64,000 bases of DNA from Pseudomonas iranensis (lineage in GTDB: Bacteria; Pseudomonadota; Gammaproteobacteria; Pseudomonadales; Pseudomonadaceae), in contig NZ_CP077092.1 of assembly GCF_014268585.2 (NCBI RefSeq), positions 558,001 to 622,000 on the forward strand, read 5' to 3'. Position 1 is the first letter of the stretch, and every line of letters begins with the position of its first letter. The position numbers were made by a program, and so were the translations under genes. A model generated the notes under the pieces. That model was not told the origin of the DNA. It saw only the letters and a program-made list of their open reading frames with translations, and did not search any database. Shown piece after piece: positions 8,892 to 17,146 of the stretch.

Positions 8892-10178
8892 TTATCCTTG
8901 CGCACGACACCATTGCGCCGGATCACTCGGGTGACCCTGCTGACGAATTGCGAAATACAGCGCTGGGGTGTTCTGACCGCCACTGTTACCGACAGTGGAA
9001 ATCGACTCGCCAGCCTTGACCACATCACCCGCCGACTTGAGCAGCGTCTGGTTGTGGCCGTAAAGACTCAGAAAACCGTTGCCGTGATCGAGAATCACCA
9101 GCAAACCGGCACCGCGCAGCCAATCGGCAAACACCACGCGCCCGCCGTGTACGGCGTGCACCTGGCTGCCGGCGGAAGCGCTGATCATCACCCCATCCCA
9201 CTTGGTGCGGGCGTCGTCGCCACGGCTTTCACCGAAGCGTGCGAGTAATCGACCATCAACCGGCCACGGAAGTTTTCCCCGGGTTGCAGCAAAAGGCCCG
9301 CCAAACGTTTCGCCGCTGCTCGATACCAGCGCGCCGGGGCTTGATCTGGCGGGTTTTCGTGGGGCGTCGCTGTTATCAGCCTGCGCCTCACGCAAACGCT
9401 TTTTTTCTGCTTCCTGCTGGGCGATCAGCGCTTTCTGCCGCGCTTCCTCTGCCTCACGAGCCTGGCGGGCCAGGGTTTCTTCAATGGTTTTAAGGACTTT
9501 AGACAGGTCTGCCTGATCCTGCTCGCGGGCGGCGAGTTTCTGGTCGCGGGCCTTGACGTCGTCATTGAGTCTGGCAAGGACCTGCTGGCGTTCCTTGCGG
9601 ACTTTCTCGAGTGCTTCGCGCTGCGTGTCGAGGTCGCTTTTCTGCACCAGCAACTGCGCTTGCTGCAGGCCGATGTCTTTTTCGACATTGGCCAGTTGGC
9701 GGAGGGTTTCGTTGAAGTTCTTCAACTGCTCCAGGCGTGCCTGGCTCAGGTAGTCGTAATAGGTGAGGGTGCGGGCAAATTTCTCGGGGTTCTGCTGGTT
9801 GAGCAGCAGCTTGAGGTATTCCTGGCGGCCGTTCTGGTAAGCCGCACGGGCCTGAATGGCGATCAGTCGCTGCTGTTCAGTGCGCGCGCTCTGGAGTTTT
9901 TTTTTCTCTGCATCGAGCCGCTGTAGCTCGGATTCGCTTTTCTGCAGTTCTTTCTGCAGCGCGTCGACCTGCTTCTGCAGCTTGCCCATCTCGGTTTCAG
10001 TGCCCTTGAGCTCTTTCTGCACGCCGGACTTTTCTTCCTGCAGCTTGCCCAGGAGTTTTTTCAGCTCAGCGATATCCTGACGCGTGGCGTCCAACTGCTG
10101 TTGGGTTTGCGCGCGCTCGTCGGCGAAGGCCGGCTGGAGCAGACAGGTCAGAGCAAGGGCGATCAGGACGCGAAGCAT
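8892..10178 (-). CDS. envC: murein hydrolase activator EnvC
   Basis: EnvC (428 aa) activates cell-wall amidases during septum splitting. It has a signal peptide (MLRVLIALALTCLLQPAFA), a long coiled coil (about residues 25-270, repeated Leu, Glu, Gln and Lys heptads), an Ala/Glu-rich segment and a C-terminal LytM/M23-like domain. That domain is degenerate: the region expected to hold the zinc His residues reads WDGVMI and LYFAIRQQG, which agrees with EnvC being an activator rather than a hydrolase. The ATG at 10178 starts the signal peptide; upstream frame to 10313 is not needed. It lies between gpmI and ctpA on the minus strand. Confidence 0.95.
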   Translation of the reverse strand: MLRVLIALALTCLLQPAFADERAQTQQQLDATRQDIAELKKLLGKLQEEKSGVQKELKGTETEMGKLQKQVDALQKELQKSESELQRLDAEKKKLQSARTEQQRLIAIQARAAYQNGRQEYLKLLLNQQNPEKFARTLTYYDYLSQARLEQLKNFNETLRQLANVEKDIGLQQAQLLVQKSDLDTQREALEKVRKERQQVLARLNDDVKARDQKLAAREQDQADLSKVLKTIEETLARQAREAEEARQKALIAQQEAEKKRLREAQADNSDAPRKPARSSPGALVSSSGETFGGPFAATRGKLPWPVDGRLLARFGESRGDDARTKWDGVMISASAGSQVHAVHGGRVVFADWLRGAGLLVILDHGNGFLSLYGHNQTLLKSAGDVVKAGESISTVGNSGGQNTPALYFAIRQQGHPSDPAQWCRAQG

Positions 10179-10312
10179 AGGGGCGGGCGGCACCAGGGTA
10201 AGGGACGGCCTAGTATGCCCGCCCGAGGCTGCAAAAAAAACGCCCAATTGGGGCTGTGTGATAACTGGCTGGAGATACAGCTGAAAATAATCTTCGAACC
10301 CAGCACAAACCA

Positions 10313-10404
10313 CTGTGGGAGCTGGCTTGCCAGCGATGGCGGCTGCACATTCAACATAAATGCTGGCTGTCAGATTGCTATCGCTGGCAAGCCAGCTCCC
10401 ACAG
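10313..10404. repeat. REP doublet, family B
   Basis: Inverted copies of GTGGGAGCTGGCTTGCCAGC, about 45 bases apart, lie between envC and gpmI. The motif differs from family A in its core (CTGGCTTGCCAG instead of CGAGCCTGCTCG), so it belongs to a different REP group. Only one copy is present in the window. Confidence 0.88.
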
Positions 10405-10432
10405 GATTTTTGCGGTGTTTTCTGGATTCGGC

Positions 10433-11962
10433 TCAGATCAGGATCGAACTCCCGGTCATCTCCGCCGGTTTTTCCAGACCCAGCAGCATCAGCATGGTCG
10501 GCGCTACGTCCGCCAGCACGCCGCCTTCGCGCACTTTCAGGTCGCGCTTGCCGACGTAGATGAACGGCACCGGCTCGGTGGTGTGCGCGGTGTGCGCCTG
10601 ACCGGTGGATTCATCGGCCATTTGCTCGACGTTGCCGTGGTCAGCGGTGATCAGTGCTTCGCCGCCGACCTTTTCCAGCGCTTCAACGATGCGACCGACG
10701 CAGGTGTCGAGGCACTCGACCGCTTTTACCGCCGCGTCGAACACGCCGCTGTGGCCGACCATGTCGCCGTTGGCGTAGTTGACCACGATCACGTCGTAAC
10801 GCTGGTTTTCGATGGCGTCGACGATACGGTCGGTGACTTCCGGGGCGCTCATTTCCGGCTGCAAGTCATAAGTCGCGACTTTTGGCGACGGGATCAGGAT
10901 GCGCTCTTCGCCCGGGAACGGTTCTTCACGACCGCCGGAAAAGAAGAAGGTCACGTGGGCGTATTTTTCGGTTTCAGCGATGCGCAGCTGGGTCTTGCCG
11001 TTTTTCGCCAGGTAATCACCGAGAACGTTTTCCAGGCTGCCGGCGGCGAAGGCCGACGGTGCTGGAATGCTAGCGGCGTACTGGGTAAGCATGACGAAAC
11101 CGGCCAGTTTCGGCTGACGGGCGCGCGCGAACTCCTTGAAATCGTCTTCGACGAACACGCGGGTCAGCTCGCGGGCGCGGTCGGCGCGGAAGTTCATGAA
11201 CACCACGGCGTCGCCGTCTTCAACTTTCACCGGCTCACCGATGGAGGTGGCTTTGACGAATTCGTCGCTTTCGCCACGGGCGTAGGCAGCTTCAAGACCT
11301 TCCTGCGCGGTGGCGGCGTTGAATTCGCCATTGCCGTCGACGATCAGGTTATAGGCCTGGGCGACGCGATCCCAACGGTTGTCACGGTCCATGGCGAAGT
11401 AGCGGCCAATGATGCTGGCGATCCGGCCTTTGCCCAAGGCCTGGAAAGTCGCGTCGAGCAGTTCGATCGACGAAGCGGCGCTTTTCGGCGGCGTGTCGCG
11501 GCCATCGAGGAAGGCGTGCAGGTAGATTTTTTCGGCGCCGCGCTTGAAGGCCAGTTCGGCCATGGCGATCAGGTGATCCTGGTGGCTGTGCACGCCGCCA
11601 TCGGACAGCAGGCCCATGAAGTGCACGGCTTTGCCGGCGGCCACGGCTTGATCGACAGCGGCGCAGATGGTCGGGTTTTCGAAGAATTCGCCGTCGCGGA
11701 TCGCTTTGGTCACGCGGGTGAAGTCCTGATACACCACGCGCCCGGCGCCGAGGTTCATGTGGCCGACTTCCGAGTTGCCCATCTGGCCGTCCGGCAGGCC
11801 GACGTCCATGCCGCTGCCCGAAATCAAGCCATTCGGCACGGTGGCCCATAGACGGTCCAGCACGGGTTTCTTCGCCGCGAACACGGCATTGGATTCGGGG
11901 CTGTCGCTGTGACCGAAGCCGTCGAGAATCATCAGGACCAAAGGTTTGGGCGTAGTCGTCAT
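10433..11962 (-). CDS. gpmI: 2,3-bisphosphoglycerate-independent phosphoglycerate mutase
   Basis: GpmI (509 aa) interconverts 3- and 2-phosphoglycerate in glycolysis and gluconeogenesis, using two manganese ions and a phosphoserine. [14 protein letters not shown] at the N-terminus gives the first metal Asp; [14 protein letters not shown] contains the catalytic Ser, which lies in the NSE triplet; [11 protein letters not shown] and the HSGVFDAA loop hold further metal ligands. The length is typical. The ATG at 11962 matches the usual N-terminus ([10 protein letters not shown]); an in-frame GTG three codons upstream is less likely. It is divergent from yibN with about 150 bases between. Confidence 0.97.
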   Translation of the reverse strand: MTTTPKPLVLMILDGFGHSDSPESNAVFAAKKPVLDRLWATVPNGLISGSGMDVGLPDGQMGNSEVGHMNLGAGRVVYQDFTRVTKAIRDGEFFENPTICAAVDQAVAAGKAVHFMGLLSDGGVHSHQDHLIAMAELAFKRGAEKIYLHAFLDGRDTPPKSAASSIELLDATFQALGKGRIASIIGRYFAMDRDNRWDRVAQAYNLIVDGNGEFNAATAQEGLEAAYARGESDEFVKATSIGEPVKVEDGDAVVFMNFRADRARELTRVFVEDDFKEFARARQPKLAGFVMLTQYAASIPAPSAFAAGSLENVLGDYLAKNGKTQLRIAETEKYAHVTFFFSGGREEPFPGEERILIPSPKVATYDLQPEMSAPEVTDRIVDAIENQRYDVIVVNYANGDMVGHSGVFDAAVKAVECLDTCVGRIVEALEKVGGEALITADHGNVEQMADESTGQAHTAHTTEPVPFIYVGKRDLKVREGGVLADVAPTMLMLLGLEKPAEMTGSSILI

Positions 11963-12053
11963 GGAATCCACTCGTGGCTGATAAAGAAGAGGGCGATGGA
12001 AAACGGAGTTGGAGTTTAAAGCGAAGTTCCGACCGCGTCACCGCCGGACGGGG

Positions 12054-12082
12054 TTTGGCCGACCATAGTGGCTGTGTATACT
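12054..12082 (+). promoter_or_regulatory. candidate sigma70 promoter of yibN-grxC-secB
   Basis: TATACT at 12077-12082 with TTTGGC 17 bases upstream lies 34 bases before the yibN ATG. The -10 is good and the -35 weak. Confidence 0.35.
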
Positions 12083-12115
12083 GGCCGACATTTTAACGCC
12101 CTGGAACCTCCTTCG

Positions 12116-12529
12116 ATGGTTGCTCACCTGATTGAATTTGCCACTAACCACTACATTCTTGTCGGTATCTTCGTCGTACTTCTGGCTCTGTTGCTGGCGC
12201 ACACGATGCAGGGCGGCGGCAAGAGCCTGAGCACCGGCGAGCTGACCGCACTGGTCAATAAAGACGCAGGCGTGGTGGTGGATATCCGTCCGGCCAAGGA
12301 TTATGCCGCTGGCCACATCGTCGGCGCGGTGAACATCCCGCAAGACAAACTGGCTGCCCGCGTCGGCGAGCTGGAAAAACACAAGGCCAAGACCATCATT
12401 CTGGTCGATGCCCTCGGTCAGACCGCCGGCACCCACGCCCGCGAGCTGATGAAGTCCGGCTTCACCGCCGCCAAGCTGTCCGGCGGGATTTCCAGCTGGA
12501 AAGGCGACAACCTGCCGCTGGTGAAATGA
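12116..12529 (+). CDS. yibN: membrane-anchored rhodanese-like protein, YibN type
   Basis: This 137-aa protein has one N-terminal membrane helix (NHYILVGIFVVLLALLLAH) followed by a rhodanese homology domain (VVVDIRPAKDYAAGHIVGAVNIP, then GGISSWKGDNLPLV at the end). The active-site loop that normally holds a Cys reads LVDALGQTAGTHA, with no Cys, so sulfur transfer by the usual route is unlikely. The order yibN-grxC-secB next to divergent gpmI-envC-yibQ is the same as in E. coli. The ATG at 12116 begins just before the helix; upstream frame is not supported. It ends 1 base before grxC. Confidence 0.9.
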   Translation: MVAHLIEFATNHYILVGIFVVLLALLLAHTMQGGGKSLSTGELTALVNKDAGVVVDIRPAKDYAAGHIVGAVNIPQDKLAARVGELEKHKAKTIILVDALGQTAGTHARELMKSGFTAAKLSGGISSWKGDNLPLVK

Positions 12530-12530
12530 C

Positions 12531-12785
12531 ATGAGCGAAGTCATCGTCTACTCCAGCGATTACTGCCCTTACTGCTCGCGCGCCAAGCATCTGCTCGCCA
12601 GCAAAGGCGTGGCCTTCGAAGAGATCAAGGTCGATGGCAAGCCGCAGCTGCGTGCCGAAATGACCAAAAAGGCCGGGCGCACGTCCGTGCCGCAGATCTG
12701 GATCGGCGCAAAGCACATCGGCGGTTGCGATGATTTATACGCCCTGGAACGCGCCGGCAAACTCGACGCGCTGCTCAAGGGCTGA
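12531..12785 (+). CDS. grxC: glutaredoxin 3
   Basis: This small dithiol glutaredoxin (84 aa) reduces disulfides and glutathione-mixed disulfides in the cytoplasm. The active site CPYC is at residues 11-14, the cis-Pro in TSVPQIWIG near residue 50 and the glutathione-binding GGCDD near residue 63. It starts 1 base after the yibN stop and precedes secB by 57 bases, so the three genes probably form one transcript. Confidence 0.97.
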   Translation: MSEVIVYSSDYCPYCSRAKHLLASKGVAFEEIKVDGKPQLRAEMTKKAGRTSVPQIWIGAKHIGGCDDLYALERAGKLDALLKG

Positions 12786-12842
12786 ACGGCTGCACCCACG
12801 TACAGCACTCCCTAAAAGACCCAAGATCGATAAGGATCTGAG

Positions 12843-13328
12843 ATGACTGACCAACAGAACACTGCAGCCAGCGAAGAAGAAACCGCACCGCAATTTTCCT
12901 TGCAGCGCATCTACGTACGCGACCTGTCCTTCGAAGCCCCGAAAAGCCCGGCGATCTTCCGCCAGCAGTGGGATCCGGCGGTCGGTCTGGATCTGAACAC
13001 TCGCCAGAAAGCGCTGGAAGGCGACTTCTACGAAGTGGTGCTGACCCTTTCCGTCACCGTGAAAAACGGTGAAGAAGTGGCCTTCATTGCTGAAGTGCAA
13101 CAGGCCGGTATCTTCCTGATCAAGAATCTGGACGCGGCTTCGATGAGCCACACCCTGGGTGCGTTCTGCCCGAACATCCTGTTCCCGTACGCCCGCGAAA
13201 CCCTGGACAGCCTGGTTACCCGCGGTTCGTTCCCGGCGCTGATGCTGGCGCCGGTGAACTTCGATGCCCTGTACGCGCAAGAGCTGCAGCGCATGCAGGA
13301 AAGCGGCGAGACCCCGACCGTTCAGTAA
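12843..13328 (+). CDS. secB: protein-export chaperone SecB
   Basis: SecB (161 aa) is the tetrameric cytoplasmic chaperone that keeps preproteins unfolded and hands them to SecA. The acidic, unstructured N-terminus (residues 1-17) is followed by the conserved core: [14 protein letters not shown], the Glu-Ala-Glu-type strand [13 protein letters not shown], and [13 protein letters not shown]. The length and C-terminal helix are normal. The ATG at 12843 has AAGGATCTGAG upstream. A REP doublet follows. Confidence 0.97.
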   Translation: MTDQQNTAASEEETAPQFSLQRIYVRDLSFEAPKSPAIFRQQWDPAVGLDLNTRQKALEGDFYEVVLTLSVTVKNGEEVAFIAEVQQAGIFLIKNLDAASMSHTLGAFCPNILFPYARETLDSLVTRGSFPALMLAPVNFDALYAQELQRMQESGETPTVQ

Positions 13329-13348
13329 GACGGTTCAGCAATACCCCA

Positions 13349-13437
13349 TGTGGGAGCGAGCCTGCTCGCGAAAGCGGTCTGTCAGACAAATCAATGTTGA
13401 CTGACACTCCGCATTCGCGAGCAGGCTCGCTCCCACA
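13349..13437. repeat. REP doublet (REPIN-like), family A
   Basis: The same inverted pair of family A REP motifs as at 1007-1096, 89 bases long, fills the space between the convergent secB and trmL genes. Confidence 0.9.
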
Positions 13438-13451
13438 TTTGTTTTGCGGCG

Positions 13452-13907
13452 TTACTTGAAGTCGTTCTGCCGCCACGCTTCGTACACGGCGACCGCCACG
13501 GTGTTGGACAGGTTCAGGCTGCGGCAGCCTTCGCGCATCGGCAGGCGCAGGCGCTGTTCGGCAGGCAGGGCGTCGAGCACGTCCGCTGGCAGGCCGCGGC
13601 TTTCCGGGCCGAACAGAAACGCATCGCCGGGCACGAACGCGGCATCATGGAACGGCCGCGAACCTTTGGTGGTGAAGGCGAACACGCGCGGGTTGCCCAG
13701 ACTTTCCAGACAACTGGCCAGATCAGCGTGACGCTGCAACGTGGCATATTCGTGGTAGTCGAGACCGGCACGGCGCAGGCGCTTGTCGTCCATCTCGAAA
13801 CCCAGTGGTTCGATCAAATGCAGGTGGCAGCCGCTGTTGGCGCACAGCCTGATAACGTTGCCGGTGTTCGGCGGAATTTCTGGTTGAAAAAGGATGACGT
13901 GAAACAT
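13452..13907 (-). CDS. trmL: tRNA (cytidine/uridine-2'-O-)-methyltransferase TrmL
   Basis: TrmL (151 aa) is a minimal SPOUT methyltransferase that methylates the wobble ribose (position 34) of leucine tRNAs. Motifs: [15 protein letters not shown] near the N-terminus, [10 protein letters not shown] in the middle and [20 protein letters not shown] at the C-terminal knot, where S-adenosylmethionine binds. The ATG at 13907 was chosen because the fold begins there ([11 protein letters not shown]); the open frame extends far upstream but overlaps the divergent gene. Its start codon lies in the palindrome CATG, shared with the start of that gene. Confidence 0.95.
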   Translation of the reverse strand: MFHVILFQPEIPPNTGNVIRLCANSGCHLHLIEPLGFEMDDKRLRRAGLDYHEYATLQRHADLASCLESLGNPRVFAFTTKGSRPFHDAAFVPGDAFLFGPESRGLPADVLDALPAEQRLRLPMREGCRSLNLSNTVAVAVYEAWRQNDFK

Positions 13908-14346
13908 GCACGGCTCCGAAGGTAAAGATGAGCGGCATTCTACGCCGCCTGTGGACAACCGTTCGAAACTATTCCCGCGCGTCATCGGCTCGCTGGCGAT
14001 TGTCGGCTTGATGATCGGCTTGATGATCGGCCGGCTGACTACGCCGGATCCGAGCGTGCTGGAGCAGGTCGAGGTTGCCGATGGCGGCCTGGTGGTGTGG
14101 TTCAACAATGAGCCGAAGCTGCACGGCGAGATCATCGACGGCACCGTCGCGCTGCTGTTTCAGGCCGAAGGTCGACCGCAGAAAGGCCAGCTCAGGCTCA
14201 ACGGCAAGGATGTCAACTGGCGCACGCGCAAGAGTGATGGCGGATTGTTGCTGACGGTGCTGGCAGCGCGCCCGTTGCGGGGCGACTGGGTCGGCAGCGA
14301 GGTCGATGATCGTTGGCGGCTGGAGATCCGCTTGAGCGAGCGCTAG
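13906..14346 (+). CDS. small membrane-anchored protein of unknown function
   Basis: I do not recognise this protein (146 aa, 131 if it starts at the in-frame GTG 13951). It has a polar N-terminus, one membrane helix ([17 protein letters not shown]) and a beta-rich soluble part of about 95 residues ([47 protein letters not shown]), probably periplasmic. AAGGA at 13890-13894 supports the ATG at 13906; the GTG has no ribosome site. With the ATG, the start overlaps that of divergent trmL on the other strand by 2 bases. Conserved synteny with trmL is expected but was not tested. Confidence 0.65.
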   Translation: MHGSEGKDERHSTPPVDNRSKLFPRVIGSLAIVGLMIGLMIGRLTTPDPSVLEQVEVADGGLVVWFNNEPKLHGEIIDGTVALLFQAEGRPQKGQLRLNGKDVNWRTRKSDGGLLLTVLAARPLRGDWVGSEVDDRWRLEIRLSER

Positions 14347-14482
14347 CGGAAAGGTCCCATTCTGGATGTTCGCCCGACACTGTTTGACGTCCTTTCCTAC
14401 CGTGACCGTATCCCTTTCCCATCTCCGACGATTGCTCGTCCACGCTATCGTTCGCCCCTTCAAACGGCAGGATGCCGAAACC

Positions 14483-14517
14483 CGTCGCCCCCTCGCATGA
14501 ATGCAGGGGCGTCTTTT
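14483..14517 (+). terminator. terminator-like hairpin before the LRR gene
   Basis: CGCCCCCT pairs with AGGGGCG around GCATGAATGC and is followed by TCTTTT. It could end transcription from the upstream membrane protein gene, or act as an attenuator for the LRR gene, whose ribosome site starts within a few bases of it. Confidence 0.45.
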
Positions 14518-14531
14518 CAAGGATGAGAAAC

Positions 14532-16526
14532 ATGCCAGTAAAACCAGCCAAAGGTGGCGCTGCCCACACGAAAGTGGATGCTTCCACCAGTCCGACCCGA
14601 CCGGACCACATGGATATTCCGCTTCCCGGCCCGTCAAACCGAGGTGGTTCTGGCTCAGCGTTTTCCACCGATAATTTGCCGTTACGGGCCGGCTTGTCCA
14701 GCGCTATCGACGCAGACGCCACGCTCGCGACTGCGGCAGTTGTGGTTCATGCGGCCCCTGCACAAGCCAGTCCGCCGGTATCACAACCGACGCTGGACCA
14801 TTACGCAATCAACGCCCGCGCAATACTTCCAGAAATCAACAGCGAAGGATTGCGGGTTCTTAATCGGCGCACCTACGCTGACGTGGCCGGTGGCGATCTT
14901 GTTCTTGTCGCCGTAGATCCGCAGACAGGTCTGCATCGAGCCCGACGGCCAAGCGAATTACTGCCAGGCCCGGTGATGCTGCGCGATGCGGCCAGCGGGC
15001 TTTGGTATGCGCGCGATGTCGTGGAGCCAACTACCCGTGAGCAGATCCGCAAGTATCTGCCGGACATGAGCGATGAGAACGCGGATGCCTTCATCGCCCG
15101 GTTTGATGACAAGGATGTGGCAGAGCTTGAACTCAAGCACATTCAGCCTGGGCTTGCGCAACTGGACTCGACGCGTTTCAGCATGCCATTCAGTCCAGCT
15201 CGCATTACATCGGACCAGGAGTTCCTTGACGCGTCAAAGATGTGGACGACGCTACGCCAGTTGTACCAATGGCAAGGCCATCCTGATCAGCGGGTCTACA
15301 GTGGTGGGCGGCTTGTGGGCTTCAAGCTGGATATCAATCTGACGACATGGCCAGCTGAAAAGCCGCTTTCGTTGAAATTCAACTCAGTCGTTTCTCTCAC
15401 GCTAAGAGGTGGTGGTCCGGTGACCCCGGACGTGTTTTGCGCGCAATTTCCCAACCTTGAAAGTCTGACGATTACCAGTCAGGAGATCAGAGTAAAAGGC
15501 CGGTTCCAAGGGTGGGACATAATAGAAAGCGTTCATTCAAAATTCAGTATGGATTCGCGCTTCGCCGAGCAATTGAAAAGATTCCCGCGTTTGCAGAGGC
15601 TGCATCTGCAGGACTGTGAATTAACGGCTGACTTTTCGCTGCGAGGCCTTACCAGACTTCGTGAATTATGGCTTTGCAACACAGTCGAGGCCCCGGTGAA
15701 TAGCCTCGACATGCAAATGCGGCATCAGGAGCAAGTCACCTTTTTGCAAGTGGCAGCTGACCTCAGAGGGATGACTGAGCTGCGGGTGCTGGATCTGAGC
15801 CGCACCGGAATACACCTGCTGCCTTCTGGTCTGGAGGCCATCGACGTGGCGTCGAAGCTGGAAGTGTTAAGACTGGGGGGCAATCCGCTTGCGAACAGCC
15901 TTTCACTCGAAAACATGACCGCACTGCAGGAGCTGGATCTTTCCAATACACGATTGCAACGATTTCCCGAGGGCATTACCGATAGGATTCCCGTAAAAGA
16001 GTTGAATCTTGCTGACAATCACATCAGGTCGATTCCCGAATCCGTGGAGCTCAGAGCGGGCTTCAATCTCATCGGCAATCCAATTACGGACCCGGCCTCG
16101 CTACGGCGGTTGATACGAGCACGTGTCGACACAGGCACCGATATCTGGCTCGGACAGGAAAGCAGCGATGGGTCTGCCGATCTCTGGCTACGCAATGTGC
16201 CACAGGACCAGATAGCGGAAAAACAAGCGCTGTGGGACAGGCATAACGCCGCAATGCCACTGGCAGTGACCGGCATTCTTCGTCGGCTGAGTCGAACGCC
16301 CGAATTTCACGTTGAACGCCCGCTGCTGCAGCGGCGCGTGTGGTGGTTTCTGGAAATGTATGACAGGGCCGACGTCACCGAACGGGCCAGGCTCGACGCC
16401 ATTCTTCATACGGAAACGAGTCCCGGGAAGATGCTGGACCGGCTGGAGAATGAAATCCGCAGCTATGACGGAGGGCGACAGAATCAAGCGCTGCACCCTC
16501 TGCCCAAACGGCCCAGGTTCGAATAG
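14532..16526 (+). CDS. leucine-rich-repeat protein with truncated NEL-like C-terminus
   Basis: This 664-aa protein resembles the large LRR proteins of pseudomonads that end in a NEL E3 ubiquitin ligase domain. Residues 1-90 are Pro/Ser/Ala-rich and disordered. Residues 100-165 (GLRVLNRRTYADVAGGDLVL, RPSELLPGPVML) match the linker seen in such toxins. Leucine-rich repeats run from about 306 to 520 (LRVLDLSRTGIHLLPSGLE, LQELDLSNTRLQRFPEGI, VKELNLADNHIRSIPESV). Residues 528-645 resemble the N-terminal part of NEL (LWLRNVPQ, LLQRRVWWFLEMY), but where the catalytic Cys is expected the sequence reads TETSPGKMLDRL, and the protein soon ends. AAGGA before ATG 14532 decides the start. Base composition is lower in GC than its neighbours, suggesting transfer. 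There is no signal peptide; secretion, if any, would be by another route. Confidence 0.75.
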   Translation: MPVKPAKGGAAHTKVDASTSPTRPDHMDIPLPGPSNRGGSGSAFSTDNLPLRAGLSSAIDADATLATAAVVVHAAPAQASPPVSQPTLDHYAINARAILPEINSEGLRVLNRRTYADVAGGDLVLVAVDPQTGLHRARRPSELLPGPVMLRDAASGLWYARDVVEPTTREQIRKYLPDMSDENADAFIARFDDKDVAELELKHIQPGLAQLDSTRFSMPFSPARITSDQEFLDASKMWTTLRQLYQWQGHPDQRVYSGGRLVGFKLDINLTTWPAEKPLSLKFNSVVSLTLRGGGPVTPDVFCAQFPNLESLTITSQEIRVKGRFQGWDIIESVHSKFSMDSRFAEQLKRFPRLQRLHLQDCELTADFSLRGLTRLRELWLCNTVEAPVNSLDMQMRHQEQVTFLQVAADLRGMTELRVLDLSRTGIHLLPSGLEAIDVASKLEVLRLGGNPLANSLSLENMTALQELDLSNTRLQRFPEGITDRIPVKELNLADNHIRSIPESVELRAGFNLIGNPITDPASLRRLIRARVDTGTDIWLGQESSDGSADLWLRNVPQDQIAEKQALWDRHNAAMPLAVTGILRRLSRTPEFHVERPLLQRRVWWFLEMYDRADVTERARLDAILHTETSPGKMLDRLENEIRSYDGGRQNQALHPLPKRPRFE

Positions 16527-16541
16527 GGGCGGGGCGCTGCA

Positions 16542-16754
16542 GTGTAAAAGCGGGAATCCCTGACCTGCCTGTATCAGGGTTCCCAAAAACGTGGGCTTCG
16601 CTTGTGGCGTCAGCCCGGTATAAAGAGGGAACCCCCGGCCTGCCTGTACCAAGGATCCCAAAAGGGTGGCTCGGCGCTTTGCGCTGTGAGCCCGATGTAA
16701 AGAGGGGAATCCCCGGCCTGCCTGTACCAAGGTCCCCGAAACGGGTGGTGAAGC
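16542..16754. repeat. tandem repeat, about 76 bp, three copies
   Basis: The units are 16542-16617, 16618-16694 and 16695 to about 16754 (last one partial). The shared core is CGGCCTGCCTGTACCAAGG (CTGACCTGCCTGTATCAGGG in the first), preceded by TAAAGAGGGGAATCCC and ending in AGCCCG. On the minus strand the copies encode a repeated peptide of the type LVQAGRGFPL, but start signals and codon context do not support a gene. Confidence 0.85.
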
Positions 16755-16824
16755 GAATCACCTGAGACAGGTATTGCAGGGGGCGTGCCAGGTTTTAATC
16801 TGCTGAAACAAAAAACGCTTTGGG

Positions 16825-16863
16825 AACGCGAAAGCCCCGGGGCTCGGGGCTTTCGCGTTTTTG
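16825..16863 (+). terminator. strong intrinsic terminator
   Basis: AACGCGAAAGCCCCG pairs perfectly with CGGGGCTTTCGCGTT and is followed by TTTTTG. It lies 300 bases after the LRR gene, so the transcript would carry the tandem repeats in its 3' untranslated part. On the minus strand the T tract is weak. Confidence 0.85.
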
Positions 16864-16955
16864 AATAAAGGGTTTTTCAGTTTTTTCAGGAGTGATTGTG
16901 GCGATACGGCTGTGCGCGATCGCGGGTCATTGTGCATTGATGCGGTGCACGGTGG

Positions 16956-17113
16956 CCCTCACCCTAACCCTCTCCCAGAGGGAGAGGGGACTGACCGAGG
17001 TGCCCGGTCAAGTTACGCCGACCTGAGATACCGAGCCGAACTCAGGCCTCGAAACCACCCGAGATTGCTCCCTTCCCCCTCTCCCCCTTGGGGGAGAGGG
17101 CTGGGGTGAGGGG
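16956..17113. repeat. long inverted repeat, family D
   Basis: The arms CCCTCACCCTAACCCTCTCC and GGGAGAGGGCTGGGGTGAGG are at the two ends of a 158-bp element, with inner arms CAGAGGGAGAGGGG and CCCCTCTCCCCCTTG. A second element of the same family lies at 26526-26731. Both lie between genes. Confidence 0.85.
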
Positions 17114-17146
17114 GATCGATCCTGAGTAGACGACAATCCTTAAGCG

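Larger units (their letters stand above)
16527..17146. other. 620-bp gene-free stretch
   Basis: No credible gene lies here. The stretch holds three tandem copies of a 76-bp unit, a strong terminator hairpin and a 158-bp inverted repeat (listed separately). Open frames on both strands are by-products of the tandem repeats. Confidence 0.8.

Noticed and set aside
10415..11851. 478-codon open frame antisense to gpmI
   Set aside because: gpmI is unambiguous; the antisense frame is its shadow.
16188..16730. 180-codon minus-strand frame with repeated GRGFPL peptides
   Set aside because: The repeats in the peptide come from the 76-bp DNA repeats; the rest is antisense to the LRR gene.
16825..16863. 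A small RNA gene ending at this terminator
   Set aside because: The terminator is strong, but no promoter is visible in the preceding 60 bases; the LRR transcript explains it equally well.
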